Positions 8,748-17,410 of a DNA stretch of 64,000 nucleotides are shown piece by piece. The stretch is from the NCBI RefSeq assembly GCF_009805705.1, contig NZ_VSMB01000004.1:1-64000 (forward strand), in the 5' to 3' direction. Both the position numbers and the translations under genes were made by a program. The notes beneath the pieces are model-generated. The model did not search any database and was not told where the DNA came from. It worked only from the letters and a program-made list of their open reading frames with translations. This stretch comes from Ruania rhizosphaerae (lineage in GTDB: Bacteria; Actinomycetota; Actinomycetes; Actinomycetales; Beutenbergiaceae). How positions within the stretch are numbered: position 1 is the stretch's first letter; each line of letters starts with the position of its first letter.

Positions 8748-10268
8748 TCACGGCTGGATGAGCGAGAACCGGCCCTGGCCGTCGTTGACGGTGAGGAACT
8801 CGCCGACCCGGCCCAGCGCGAGCGATGCTGGATCGAGATCCGGGAGCGGGAGGGTCCACTGCTCCGACCCGTCGTTCAGGGAGTACGCCACGATCGAAGC
8901 CTGTCCGCCTGATGTGTCCGGGACGATGATCCGGTTCCCGTCCGTCGGTATCCACATGGGACTCGCCCCATCCTCGGTATCGCCGGGTGGCACGTTCAGC
9001 AGGATCGTCCAGCGGCGCATCCCGGTCTCGGCGTCATAGGCGCGTAGCTCCTGGCCGAACTGGAGCACCTCCACCGTGTCCGAGCCGTGCACAACGGCCA
9101 CACTCTCACCGTCGATCAGACCGGTGGACGCATCGTTGAGCACCACCGGGCTCGCCACGTCGTGACCGTTGTAGACGCTGATCGACTGATCGTCGCCCAG
9201 CAACGCGAACCGGTCGCACCGTGCGAACTCACCGCGCCAGTCGTCGTACGCGATCTGGAACGCAGCCTCCTCGCTCGATTCAGGGAAGGCAATGACCTCC
9301 CCTGCGCCCGTGACCATCTCCGGGCCCTGATCCAGGGTGCGAATGACGCCCCCATCGGGAAGGGGGCAGAAGTCCTCAGGTGCGGGAGCGCTCAGCACCT
9401 CGCCGGAGTCCGTGCTGATTCGCCACGGGACGCTGACGAGCTGTGAGCCGAAGATGTACTGGGCAGGAGTCGCCACGATCTCACCGTCAGCTACGTCGAG
9501 GTGGACCCATTCGTGGGGCTCGCCCTCCAACTGCTGCTGCCAGAGGACCGCGCCGGCATCATCAACGCGGGCGAGTTGGACCGAGTCGTAGTCTCCGCCC
9601 ACGATCGCTGCGCCAGATTCCAGTGGGACGACCCTGAAGATGCGTCCGCCCGCTGCCAGCGAGTCGTACACGTGACGGAAGGGCTCGTAGGGGATATCGA
9701 AGCCGGCCACCTGTGCACCGGTAGCGTCGTCCAACATCGCGATCGAGATCAGACCGCTCTCGGCGAACACCGCGCAGGCAATCCGGCCGCTCCCCGGCCG
9801 GCACGCGCCCAGATCCAGATCCGTCTCGCCCACCGATCGCGGCCCTTGCCACACCACCCCGCCCTCGGAATCGACGGCCACGATCGAGCGGACGGCTGTT
9901 TCGTCATCAAACTGCTGCGCCGCCACGAGAACGGTGCCATCGGCTGTTGGCCCGACCGAGTAGGCGTCTGGATCAAAGGCGTACTCCCCATCAAGAATTC
10001 CCGTGGTGTCGCCCAGGATCTCCGTCGGATCGATCGTCCACGCCACCGACGGCTGGTCGGGATAGGACCGTACGGTGGAACCGTCGCTGACTGCTCCTGA
10101 CATGAGTAGGCGAGGTAGGAGCAGCACCGCCGCGACGGCGCCGAGCACCAACACCACCGCGACGGCGATCACGGGGATCAGCCAGCGCCGGCGCGTCTCG
10201 GGTCGTTGCGGCGGGGACTGTTGAACCATGGGCGGCCCGTGGTGCTGCGGCTCAATCGGATCGTTCAT
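8748..10268 (-). CDS. Membrane-anchored PQQ-like beta-propeller protein
   Basis: 506 residues: Pro/Gln-rich cytoplasmic tail, one transmembrane helix (about residues 31-53, LIPVIAVAVVLVLGAVAAVLLL), then an outside beta-propeller with repeated blades containing GGVVWQGPRS, AVLWQQQLEGE, RRWTILLNVP and EQWTLPLP. These W-containing strands are typical of the PQQ-like repeat, but no cofactor can be inferred. It is a paralogue of the protein at 10509-12092. Its ATG overlaps the stop of a 57-residue coiled-coil ORF as ATGA. Likely an envelope scaffold or binding protein. Confidence 0.82.
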   Translation of the reverse strand: MNDPIEPQHHGPPMVQQSPPQRPETRRRWLIPVIAVAVVLVLGAVAAVLLLPRLLMSGAVSDGSTVRSYPDQPSVAWTIDPTEILGDTTGILDGEYAFDPDAYSVGPTADGTVLVAAQQFDDETAVRSIVAVDSEGGVVWQGPRSVGETDLDLGACRPGSGRIACAVFAESGLISIAMLDDATGAQVAGFDIPYEPFRHVYDSLAAGGRIFRVVPLESGAAIVGGDYDSVQLARVDDAGAVLWQQQLEGEPHEWVHLDVADGEIVATPAQYIFGSQLVSVPWRISTDSGEVLSAPAPEDFCPLPDGGVIRTLDQGPEMVTGAGEVIAFPESSEEAAFQIAYDDWRGEFARCDRFALLGDDQSISVYNGHDVASPVVLNDASTGLIDGESVAVVHGSDTVEVLQFGQELRAYDAETGMRRWTILLNVPPGDTEDGASPMWIPTDGNRIIVPDTSGGQASIVAYSLNDGSEQWTLPLPDLDPASLALGRVGEFLTVNDGQGRFSLIQP

Positions 10269-10438
10269 TGCGGAAGCTCCTCCTCGGCGATGCGCACAGT
10301 CTCGCTCTCAACCTGCTCGGCGAGGACGTCGACGACTTGACGGGCCATCTTCAGCAGCCGCTCCTCTTGGTCCTGGCGGTCGTCGGAGTCGCGCAGTTGA
10401 CGGGATGCATCAGCCTGATAGAGGCCCCTGATGTACAC
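10265..10438 (-). CDS. Small coiled-coil protein coupled to the beta-propeller gene
   Basis: 57 codons from a GTG at 10438; an in-frame TGA is only a few codons upstream. The product is charged and helical (ADASRQLRDSDDRQDQEERL ... VVDVLAEQVESETVRIAEEE), with heptad-like Leu/Val spacing and third-position GC of about three quarters, like real genes here. Its TGA overlaps the ATG of the propeller gene (CAATGAAC). No good ribosome site precedes the GTG, so it may also be the surviving 3' end of a longer gene. No family recognised. Confidence 0.45.
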   Translation of the reverse strand: MYIRGLYQADASRQLRDSDDRQDQEERLLKMARQVVDVLAEQVESETVRIAEEELPQ

Positions 10439-10508
10439 ACAAGCCAGGAACTGTCACCGGTGGCGCGAAGCGGCGCGCCGGCGGATGACACCCGATGCCG
10501 CCCGATAC

Positions 10509-12092
10509 CTACGGTTCGATCAGAGCCAGTTGTCCGGACGTGTCGGTCACCGTGAGGAACTCTCCCGCCCGACCGATTTCGAACGCCGCCGGGTCGAAGC
10601 CGGGCAGTTCAAGCGTCCACTGCTCCTGTCCGTCGGCCACGGAGAACGCCGTGATACCAGCGGTTCCCGTAGCAGCAGCGGGCGCGATCACGCGCTCGCC
10701 GTCGTCCGCGATCCACAGGAAGTCGATCCCGGTGCTCCCATCGCTGCCGATGGCCTCCTCGCTGATCGCCCGGGTCAACCCCGTCCACAGCCTCATGCCA
10801 GTCTCCGCGTCATACGCCCGGATCTCATCGCGGATACGGACGATCACCGGTGAACCTGCTCCACGAACGACAGTCGACACGGGTTCCAGGTCGGAGCTGC
10901 TGATGGTGTCATCGAGCACCACCGGATTCTCGATGTTCTGTGTGTCGTACACCGTGGCCACGTCGCGCTCACCATCCGTGTCGACGACCACGAACCCCTC
11001 CAGGGACGTGATGGGGCCGCGCACCTGGTCGAAGCGAAGCAGGGGCGCGAGTCCGGTGCCGCTGTGCATCGGCACGGACGCGCCGCCATCAGCTGTCACG
11101 ACTTCGAGATCGTCCGAGTCCTCACTCGAGCGAACCACCCCATCATCCGCCAGCAGAACAATCTCGCCCTCGACGGGCTCCGACACCGCCTCCCCAGTGT
11201 CGGCATCGAACACCCAGGGAACACCGAGAGGGCTGAGCACACCGTCAAAGGGAGCAACGCGAATCTCCCCGTCCCTGACGCGGATGTCGAAGGCGCCACC
11301 GACCATGTGGTTGTTCTCGATGTCCGCACTCCACTGCACACCGCTGCTGTCGAGTCGCGCGACCGTCGCAGCACCCTGCGAGATCGGGAATACCACGGCG
11401 ACGCCGTCTTCGAGTGGAACGGCCATCGGCGCGAACTCCCCCACGTCGTAGGCATCAGCGAAGATGTCATACGGAACGTCGATCCGCTCGACCTGCGAGC
11501 CGGACCTCTCGTCGAGGATGAGGATCGAGTACAGGTCTGCACCATCGTCGGGAAAGGTCACGCAGGCGATACGGCCATGGCCGGTGGTGCACTCGGCGGC
11601 AAGTGGCACACGCCCGTACCCCAGGACAACCTCGTAGCGCGGTCCTCGCCAGACGATCTCACCATCAGGGTCGACACCGACGATGGCCCCGGCCGCCCAG
11701 AAGCCGGACTGCTGCCACGCACCCACGAGGAATGTCCCGTCATCGAGTTGTCCGCGCGAGTACACGACGGGCGGGCCGGAAGGACCACCATTCTCGCTCG
11801 CCGCTGCTAGCCCCTCCTCCCCCAGGATGTCGGCGGTGCTGATCGTCCACGCCACTGTGGGCTGCTGGGGGTAGGGCTGCAGCGCACCCCCCGACTCGGC
11901 TGCCCCGAACAGGCGGGGTAGCAGCAGGGCCGCGCTCAGCCCGAGCACGAGCACCACGGCCGCCGCGAGTGCGGGGATCAGCCACCGCCGTCGCCGGCGC
12001 GGTGCGGGCGCGTTCGCCGCGGGCCAACCGGGAGCGGCCTGCTGAGTGGGGTCCGGCGGCGTGGGCGCCTGCGGTGGGATTTGGTCGCTCAT
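10509..12092 (-). CDS. Membrane-anchored PQQ-like beta-propeller protein, paralogue
   Basis: 527 residues with the same plan as the protein at 8748: Pro/Ala-rich cytoplasmic tail, one transmembrane helix (about residues 36-58), outside beta-propeller with blades containing GEIVWRGPRY, GVQWSADIEN, MRLWTGLTRA and EQWTLELPGF. The ends match strongly (GRAGEFLTV-D--GQ--LIQP/EP), so the two are tandem duplicates that have diverged. The minus-strand upstream region is short (52 nt to the next gene end), which suggests co-transcription with the small genes at 12144-13106. Confidence 0.82.
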   Translation of the reverse strand: MSDQIPPQAPTPPDPTQQAAPGWPAANAPAPRRRRRWLIPALAAAVVLVLGLSAALLLPRLFGAAESGGALQPYPQQPTVAWTISTADILGEEGLAAASENGGPSGPPVVYSRGQLDDGTFLVGAWQQSGFWAAGAIVGVDPDGEIVWRGPRYEVVLGYGRVPLAAECTTGHGRIACVTFPDDGADLYSILILDERSGSQVERIDVPYDIFADAYDVGEFAPMAVPLEDGVAVVFPISQGAATVARLDSSGVQWSADIENNHMVGGAFDIRVRDGEIRVAPFDGVLSPLGVPWVFDADTGEAVSEPVEGEIVLLADDGVVRSSEDSDDLEVVTADGGASVPMHSGTGLAPLLRFDQVRGPITSLEGFVVVDTDGERDVATVYDTQNIENPVVLDDTISSSDLEPVSTVVRGAGSPVIVRIRDEIRAYDAETGMRLWTGLTRAISEEAIGSDGSTGIDFLWIADDGERVIAPAAATGTAGITAFSVADGQEQWTLELPGFDPAAFEIGRAGEFLTVTDTSGQLALIEP

Positions 12093-12143
12093 CGTTTTCC
12101 TAGCGGTTGGAAGCCGTCCGTGTGAATGCCGTGTACCCGAAGA

Positions 12144-12527
12144 TCACGCGGCGACCCCGTCGAGCGCCTGCCGCAGCACCTTCGAGAACGTGCGGAAGAT
12201 CCCCAGCGCCGGGCTCTCCTTCGGACCGATCGGGATGAAGAACAGCAGCTTGTCCTGAAAGACGGCGTAGTCGGGTGCCGTGCACGAGACGGTCGCGCCG
12301 CCGTCGGCGGCGCTGTACTGCACCCTCACCTGCCCCATGGTCAACCCCTTGAGGCGACGGACCTCGTACACGATCGCTGCGCCGTCAGCGGCTACTCGCT
12401 TGAGCGAGGTGCCGATCTCCTTGGACCGCTCGGCAGCATCGTCAGCCGCGGCCAGCACCTGCTCGTAGCTCATTGCAGTCGACGCTGTGAATGCAGCGGC
12501 AGCAAACTTCTCGTCGATCGTCATCAT
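12144..12527 (-). CDS. Conserved hypothetical small protein
   Basis: 127 residues, or 126 if the second of two adjacent ATGs is used. GGAGG lies close upstream, and the start overlaps the stop of the preceding gene. The first half is helical and Ala-rich (YEQVLAAADDAAERSKEIGT). The second half is beta-rich with QVRVQYSAADGGATVSCTAPD and a hydrophobic patch LLFFIPIGPKES. There is no signal peptide. I do not recognise the family. Coupling to a small two-helix membrane protein and position in front of the propeller genes suggest a role in the same envelope module. Confidence 0.65.
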   Translation of the reverse strand: MMTIDEKFAAAAFTASTAMSYEQVLAAADDAAERSKEIGTSLKRVAADGAAIVYEVRRLKGLTMGQVRVQYSAADGGATVSCTAPDYAVFQDKLLFFIPIGPKESPALGIFRTFSKVLRQALDGVAA

Positions 12528-12718
12528 TCACCCTCCAACTTTCCGGTCCGGTAGATCTTGTTTCCCAGTGCGAGGACTCCCGCGCCGGCAAGCATGAGGA
12601 CGATGAACGGCACGAACTCGTCCGGGTAGTACCCGATGATCGCCAGCTTGATGAAGGCGATCAGAGCCATCACGGCTCCGACCCCCGTGACGAGCCCTCC
12701 GATGTGTGTTTTCTTCAT
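12524..12718 (-). CDS. Small two-helix membrane protein
   Basis: 64 residues from the ATG at 12718 (AAGAAGG lies about 9 nt upstream); an alternative ATG at 12766 would add 16 residues but lacks a ribosome site. Two transmembrane helices: about residues 6-28 (GGLVTGVGAVMALIAFIKLAI) and 34-54 (FVPFIVLMLAGAGVLALG), with a short charged tail. The stop overlaps the start of the next gene. Function unknown. Confidence 0.62.
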   Translation of the reverse strand: MKKTHIGGLVTGVGAVMALIAFIKLAIIGYYPDEFVPFIVLMLAGAGVLALGNKIYRTGKLEGE

Positions 12719-12776
12719 GGTGTGGCCCTTCTTTCTCGCCTCTGCTACGAACATTCGTTCCGCCATTCAGGCGCCG

Positions 12777-13106
12777 TCACCAGTACGGCGAATCCCAATC
12801 GACGCCGTTCTCGATCGGCTCGTCATGGTTCTGGCTCGGCGGCTGCAGATTGAGCTCGAGATTTCCCATCCCGCAGAAGTCCCGCACGTTGTCCTTCGCA
12901 CCGGTGAGGTTTCCGACATCACTGGGCTCCAGGTCGTGCGCGCTGAGCATGCTGCGGATGGTCGAGGTCCGATCCGAGCTCTCCATCTCCCAGTATTCGG
13001 TGCAGGTCGTCTCCCCACCGCTGGAGGAACACCCGGTCAGCGCTGCAGCGGTGACCGCCACTGCGCCCAGCGCCGCACCAACCCTGCCCATCGACCTACC
13101 GTTCAT
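12777..13106 (-). CDS. Small lipoprotein with paired cysteines
   Basis: 109 residues with a lipoprotein signal (AALTGC, lipid Cys about residue 26). The mature part has TCTEYWEMESSDRTSTIRSM and DFCGMG: two Cys framing helices with a length and layout like the HdeA-type small secreted proteins of actinobacteria; this is a resemblance only. It heads a minus-strand operon (lipoprotein, two-helix protein, 127-residue protein). A GCGAC tandem box lies 52 nt before its ATG. Confidence 0.72.
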   Translation of the reverse strand: MNGRSMGRVGAALGAVAVTAAALTGCSSSGGETTCTEYWEMESSDRTSTIRSMLSAHDLEPSDVGNLTGAKDNVRDFCGMGNLELNLQPPSQNHDEPIENGVDWDSPYW

Positions 13107-13158
13107 CGCTCACCCTCGCTTCGTCCCGCCACTGCCACGACCAGCCTCACGGCGCCGT

Positions 13159-13174
13159 GTCGCGCGTACGTCGC
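13159..13174 (-). promoter_or_regulatory. GCGAC-N6-GCGAC tandem box, copy 2
   Basis: Reads GCGAC GTACGC GCGAC on the minus strand, 52 nt before the lipoprotein start at 13106. A second copy on the opposite strand (13201-13216) faces the kinase gene. Confidence 0.6.
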
Positions 13175-13200
13175 ACAGGGCCGCACGCGACGGAAGTGGT

Positions 13201-13216
13201 GCGACATAACGGCGAC
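13201..13216 (+). promoter_or_regulatory. GCGAC-N6-GCGAC tandem box, copy 3
   Basis: Reads GCGAC ATAACG GCGAC on the plus strand, 67 nt before the kinase ATG at 13284. Same spacing and same orientation relative to its gene as the other copies. Confidence 0.6.
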
Positions 13217-13283
13217 ACAACGCTGGTGTGCTGACCTCGACCACCTGTGCCCGACACCCCAGCCCCGATACCGGAGAGGCCCG

Positions 13284-15098
13284 ATGTCCTCAGAGTTCGC
13301 TCTCGGTAGCGCCTACACCCTCACCCACGAGCTCGGCAGCGGTGCCCTGGGCACCGTCTACCGCGGCCACGACCAGCAAGGCCGGGCATACGCGTTCAAA
13401 CTGCTGCGTTCGGAGTACGCCGCAGACCCGGCGGTGGTGCAGCGGTTCATACAGGAGCGGTCGGCCCTGACCGCTGTGCAGCACCCGAATGTGGTGCGCA
13501 CTCATGATCTGGTGGTCGAGGGGCCGCGACTGGCGATCGTGATGGATCTCGTCACCGGTGGCGACCTTCGGAATCAGCTCACCCAGCACGGGCCGCTCGC
13601 GCCGGCCGACGCAGCCCGGCTGATGGCCAGCGTCGCCTCCGGGCTCACGGCCGTCCATCAGGCCGGCATCGTCCACCGGGATCTCAAGCCGGAGAACATC
13701 CTGCTCTCCCCCACCCCTGAGGGCCCCGTGCCGCAGGTCTCCGACTTCGGGATCGCGCACATCGCCGAGACCAGCGGCAGCACCCGCACCTCGGTCGCCC
13801 TAGGCACACCGAACTACATGGCTCCCGAGATTCTCGCCGGTGAAGCCCCGACGCCTACAGCCGACGTCTACGCACTCGGGATCATCACCTACGAGCTGCT
13901 GTGCGGCCTCACGCCGTTCGAGGGTGGTCACCACATGGCCGTCATCCGCCGGCACGCCGATATGGCGGCCGGACGCCCGCCAGGAGTCCCGGACCCGCTC
14001 TGGGGTCTGCTCGAGGCGATGCTCACCAAGGCGCCGACCGAGCGCCCGAGCACCCACGACGTCGCAGCTCGCCTTTCCGCCCTGGCTCCCGTTCTCGCGG
14101 CCGCCCCCGCCGCTGCCCGACTGTCCGAGCCACCGGCCCCGGTTCCGCTGGGCGGCACCGCCCAGGCAACGATGCTCGCCGTTCCCGCCGGCCAGAGCGG
14201 GTCGTCCACACCCCCGACCGCCTCCGCACCGATGGCATCAGCGACACCGACAGCACCGCCGGGCCAGCGCAAGCGCAGGAAGCGGATGTGGGTCCCCGTG
14301 ATCGCGCTCGCGGTGCTCATCGCCGCGATCACCACCGCAGTGCTGGCGCTGGGTGGGAACGATCCGGAAACGAACGCCGACCCGGGTGAGACCAGCTCCG
14401 AGTCCACGTCACCGGATTCCAGCACCGTGGAGCCGGCCACGAACGAACCGGCCGAGGACTCCTCCGAGGAACCGTCGGACGACCCCTCTCCTGAACCGCC
14501 ACGGGAGATGCCCGAGGTCGTCGGCCTCCCGCTCGGCACCGCGATGGCCGAACTCGAAGGCGTCGAGGTCACCACGATCCCGGAGATCCACCAGGACGTG
14601 CCCAACAACGAGGTGATCGCCCAGTCGGTGGCCGAGGGCGAGGATCTGCCCGTGAGCGTCGAGCTGACCGTCGCCAGCCAGCCGGCCACGGTGTACCTCG
14701 CCATGCTCGACGAGGTCGACGACCGCAACATGAGCTCCGAGGGAGCGCAGATCGATGCCGAGGACTACCCTCGATCCGTCGTCGGCGCGTGGAACAGCGG
14801 CTACATCGAGTACAACCTCAGCCGCAGCTACCAGCAGCTGCTCGCCACCGTCGGGCGGGTCGACTCCGCCAGCGACGCCGCCGACGAGGTGCAGGTGACG
14901 ATCTTCCTGGACCAGCGAGAGGTGTGGTCCGAACGCGTGAGCGTCGGCTCCCCAGCAGAGCTGGATCTCGACGTCACCGACGCCCTGCGACTACGGATCG
15001 AGTACACGAGCCTGCAGGACAACCGGTCCGAGGTGGCGCTCGGGGATGCCCGTCTGCTCGGCGTCCCCGGTGAGATTCCCGACGAGACCGACGAGTGA
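13284..15098 (+). CDS. Transmembrane Ser/Thr protein kinase with PASTA and NPCBM-like ectodomain
   Basis: 604 residues from the ATG at 13284 (GGAGAGG ribosome site); upstream in-frame sequence is non-coding. The kinase domain has the Gly loop (GSGALGTVYRG), Lys39, Glu58, HRDLKPEN with catalytic Asp133, DFG at 154-156 and a short activation loop with Thr/Ser before GTPNYMAPE. A Pro/Ala/Thr linker leads to one transmembrane helix (about 335-357), an acidic linker, one PASTA domain (about 408-470) and an unusual C-terminal domain (about 475-600) with YPRSVVGAWNSGYIEYNLSR and VGRVDSASDAADEVQVTIFL, the layout of NPCBM-type carbohydrate-binding modules. It overlaps the FHA-ABC exporter by GTGA, so that protein is the likely substrate, as PknF is for Rv1747. 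Confidence 0.9.
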   Translation: MSSEFALGSAYTLTHELGSGALGTVYRGHDQQGRAYAFKLLRSEYAADPAVVQRFIQERSALTAVQHPNVVRTHDLVVEGPRLAIVMDLVTGGDLRNQLTQHGPLAPADAARLMASVASGLTAVHQAGIVHRDLKPENILLSPTPEGPVPQVSDFGIAHIAETSGSTRTSVALGTPNYMAPEILAGEAPTPTADVYALGIITYELLCGLTPFEGGHHMAVIRRHADMAAGRPPGVPDPLWGLLEAMLTKAPTERPSTHDVAARLSALAPVLAAAPAAARLSEPPAPVPLGGTAQATMLAVPAGQSGSSTPPTASAPMASATPTAPPGQRKRRKRMWVPVIALAVLIAAITTAVLALGGNDPETNADPGETSSESTSPDSSTVEPATNEPAEDSSEEPSDDPSPEPPREMPEVVGLPLGTAMAELEGVEVTTIPEIHQDVPNNEVIAQSVAEGEDLPVSVELTVASQPATVYLAMLDEVDDRNMSSEGAQIDAEDYPRSVVGAWNSGYIEYNLSRSYQQLLATVGRVDSASDAADEVQVTIFLDQREVWSERVSVGSPAELDLDVTDALRLRIEYTSLQDNRSEVALGDARLLGVPGEIPDETDE

Positions 15099-17377
15099 TC
15101 CCATCACCGGCCACTGCGGTCGTGCTGCGGATCGCCGGAGCAGACCACGCGATCGGTGCTGGCACCCTGCTCCGCGTGGGGCGCGGGTCGGAGGTCGATC
15201 TGCATCTCACCCACCCACGCGTCTCCCGGCAGCATCTGACCATCGAGGGCACCGATCGCGGATGCGTCATCACCGACTCCGGCTCCCGGTACGGTACCTT
15301 CGTCGACGGCACCCCGCTCCACGGCGCACTGGAGGTCACCTCGTCAGTGCACCTCACCCTCGGAACAGGCGGACCGGAGGTGGACCTGATCGTCAGCGGC
15401 CAGCAGACCGGTCGTCGATCCGCACGTCTCGATGCCGTGGGGGCCGCACTCATCCTCGGTCGCGACCCCGGCTGTGACCTCACGCTCGAGGACCCCCTTG
15501 TCTCCCGACGTCACGTGCGCCTCACCCGCGAGCAGCAGGGCATCCGCGCCGAGGACGTGGGCAGTACGAACGGGATCCACCACCGCGGCGTCCGCACGAG
15601 CACGGTGCTGCTCTCTCCCGGGGAAGACCTCACCGTCGGCCGTCACACGCTCCGGGTCCATCAGGATTCGATCGAGGTGGAGTCCGATCCCGGTGTGCCG
15701 GACTTCGTGGTCGAGTCCGTGAGCTACACCCTCCCGAACGGGAAGAACCTCCTGCAGGACATCTCCTTCGCCCTGCCCGGGGGATCCGTCCTCGCCGTCG
15801 TGGGTCCCTCCGGAGCAGGGAAGTCCACACTGCTGGGGGCCCTGACAGGTTCGCAGCCCGCCACCTCGGGCCGCGTCCGCTACGGCGGCCGGGATCTGTA
15901 CCTGCACCTGGACCACCTGCGGCACCGCATCGGCGTCGTCCCACAGGACGACGTCGTCCACAGCCAGCTGACCGTCCGGCAAGCACTCACTTTCGCCGCA
16001 GAGCTGCGCTTCCCGGAGGACATGGCTGCTGCGGAACGCACCACCCGGGTGGACGCCGTCCTTGCCGAGCTCGGCCTGACCGACCACGCCGGCACACAGG
16101 TGTCCCGGCTCTCGGGTGGGCAACGCAAACGCACCTCCGTCGCGCTCGAGCTGCTGACCGAGCCATCGCTGCTCTTCCTCGACGAACCCACCTCGGGCCT
16201 CGACCCTGGCCGCGACAAGCAACTCATGGAGACGGTCCGCGACCTCGCCGACGGCGGCCGCACAGTTTGCATCATCACCCACAGCACCGACAACCTCGAC
16301 CTGTGCGACCGCGTGCTCTTCCTCGCCCCAGGCGGCCGCACCGCCTACTTCGGTGAGCCCGCCGCGCTGCTCGACCACTTCGGCGTGACCAAGTACGCCG
16401 ACGCGTTCCAGCTGACCGAGAGCCGGCCCGAGGAGATGGCCGAGCGTTTCCGGGCCGCTCGCCATGCCTCCGACCGCGTCTTCCCACCTGCCCACCCGCA
16501 GGTGACCAGCACGCCCGCACCCACCGACGCCGACCATGCCGCGGCCCCGGTCCCGACGCGAAGTATCGGACGCCAGCTCGGCACCCTGATGCGCCGGCAT
16601 CTGCGGGTGCTGCTCGCAGACCGCATCTACCTGGCGTTCCTGCTGCTCATGCCCGCGCTGGTCGCCCTGCTGGCGCTCGTGGTTCCCGGAGACCAAGGTC
16701 TCGCCGCCGCGGCCCCGGATGCTCCGCCGTCGACGCAGCCTGCTCAGATCCTCGTGATCGTAGTGCTCGGGGCGGTCTTCATCGGCCTATCCATGGGCAT
16801 CCGTGAACTGGTGTCCGAACGGGCCGTGTTCGTGCGCGAGCGATCGGTCGGCCTGTCCGCGACGGCGTACCTGCTCGCGAAGATCTGTGTGCTCTCCACT
16901 CTCGCCATTCTCCAGAGCATCATCCTGGTGGTGGTGCTGCTCGCCGTCCGGGAGGGCCCGGAGTCCGCCGTCCTGCTCGGATCTGCTGGACTGGAGTTGA
17001 CCATCGCGGTGGCCGGATGCTCGATCGCGTCGATGGGGGTGGGACTGTGCCTGTCCGCGCTGGTCCGCAACGCCGCCCAGTTCATGCCGATCGTGGTCGT
17101 GCTCGTCATGGCCCAACTGGTGCTTTCCGGCGGCTTGTTCCCCGTGGCAGGGCGTGCGGCGCTGGAGGTGGCAGCCCTGATCGCCCCCGCCCGCTGGGGG
17201 TTCGCCGCAGCTGCCTCGACCGTGGACCTGAACGCGATCACCCCGCGGGAACCGGACGGTCTGTGGGATCACGACCCGGGAACCTGGCTCCTGAGCGTGC
17301 TGATGATGGACGTGCTCGCCGCGGTGTTCTGCGTGCTGTGCTGGCTCCGGCTGAAGGCGCCCTACCGGATGCGCTGA
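15095..17377 (+). CDS. Double-FHA ABC transporter (Rv1747-like)
   Basis: 760 residues from a GTG that overlaps the kinase stop. Two FHA domains come first: about 28-80 (RVGRGSEVDLHLTHPRVSRQ) and about 120-185 (ILGRDPGCDLTLEDPLVSRR, STNG), which bind phosphothreonine. The ABC domain follows (Walker A GPSGAGKST near 236, signature LSGGQRKR, Walker B LLFLDEPTSGLDP), then an ABC-2 type membrane domain of six helices (about 505-755). Same plan as Mycobacterium Rv1747, a half-transporter regulated by kinase phosphorylation. The substrate is unknown; export of a cell-envelope lipid or glycolipid is the usual proposal. Confidence 0.92.
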   Translation: MIPSPATAVVLRIAGADHAIGAGTLLRVGRGSEVDLHLTHPRVSRQHLTIEGTDRGCVITDSGSRYGTFVDGTPLHGALEVTSSVHLTLGTGGPEVDLIVSGQQTGRRSARLDAVGAALILGRDPGCDLTLEDPLVSRRHVRLTREQQGIRAEDVGSTNGIHHRGVRTSTVLLSPGEDLTVGRHTLRVHQDSIEVESDPGVPDFVVESVSYTLPNGKNLLQDISFALPGGSVLAVVGPSGAGKSTLLGALTGSQPATSGRVRYGGRDLYLHLDHLRHRIGVVPQDDVVHSQLTVRQALTFAAELRFPEDMAAAERTTRVDAVLAELGLTDHAGTQVSRLSGGQRKRTSVALELLTEPSLLFLDEPTSGLDPGRDKQLMETVRDLADGGRTVCIITHSTDNLDLCDRVLFLAPGGRTAYFGEPAALLDHFGVTKYADAFQLTESRPEEMAERFRAARHASDRVFPPAHPQVTSTPAPTDADHAAAPVPTRSIGRQLGTLMRRHLRVLLADRIYLAFLLLMPALVALLALVVPGDQGLAAAAPDAPPSTQPAQILVIVVLGAVFIGLSMGIRELVSERAVFVRERSVGLSATAYLLAKICVLSTLAILQSIILVVVLLAVREGPESAVLLGSAGLELTIAVAGCSIASMGVGLCLSALVRNAAQFMPIVVVLVMAQLVLSGGLFPVAGRAALEVAALIAPARWGFAAAASTVDLNAITPREPDGLWDHDPGTWLLSVLMMDVLAAVFCVLCWLRLKAPYRMR

Positions 17378-17385
17378 CGCATTGC

Positions 17386-17406
17386 CCTCAGGGCCGAACG
17401 CTGAGG
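17386..17406. terminator. Weak hairpin between convergent genes
   Basis: CCTCAG, 9 nt, CTGAGG between the exporter stop and the lipoprotein stop. It contains the 12-nt GCCGAACGCTGA-type sequence of the large palindrome family. No T-run follows, so termination activity is a guess. Confidence 0.35.
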
Positions 17407-17410
17407 TTCT

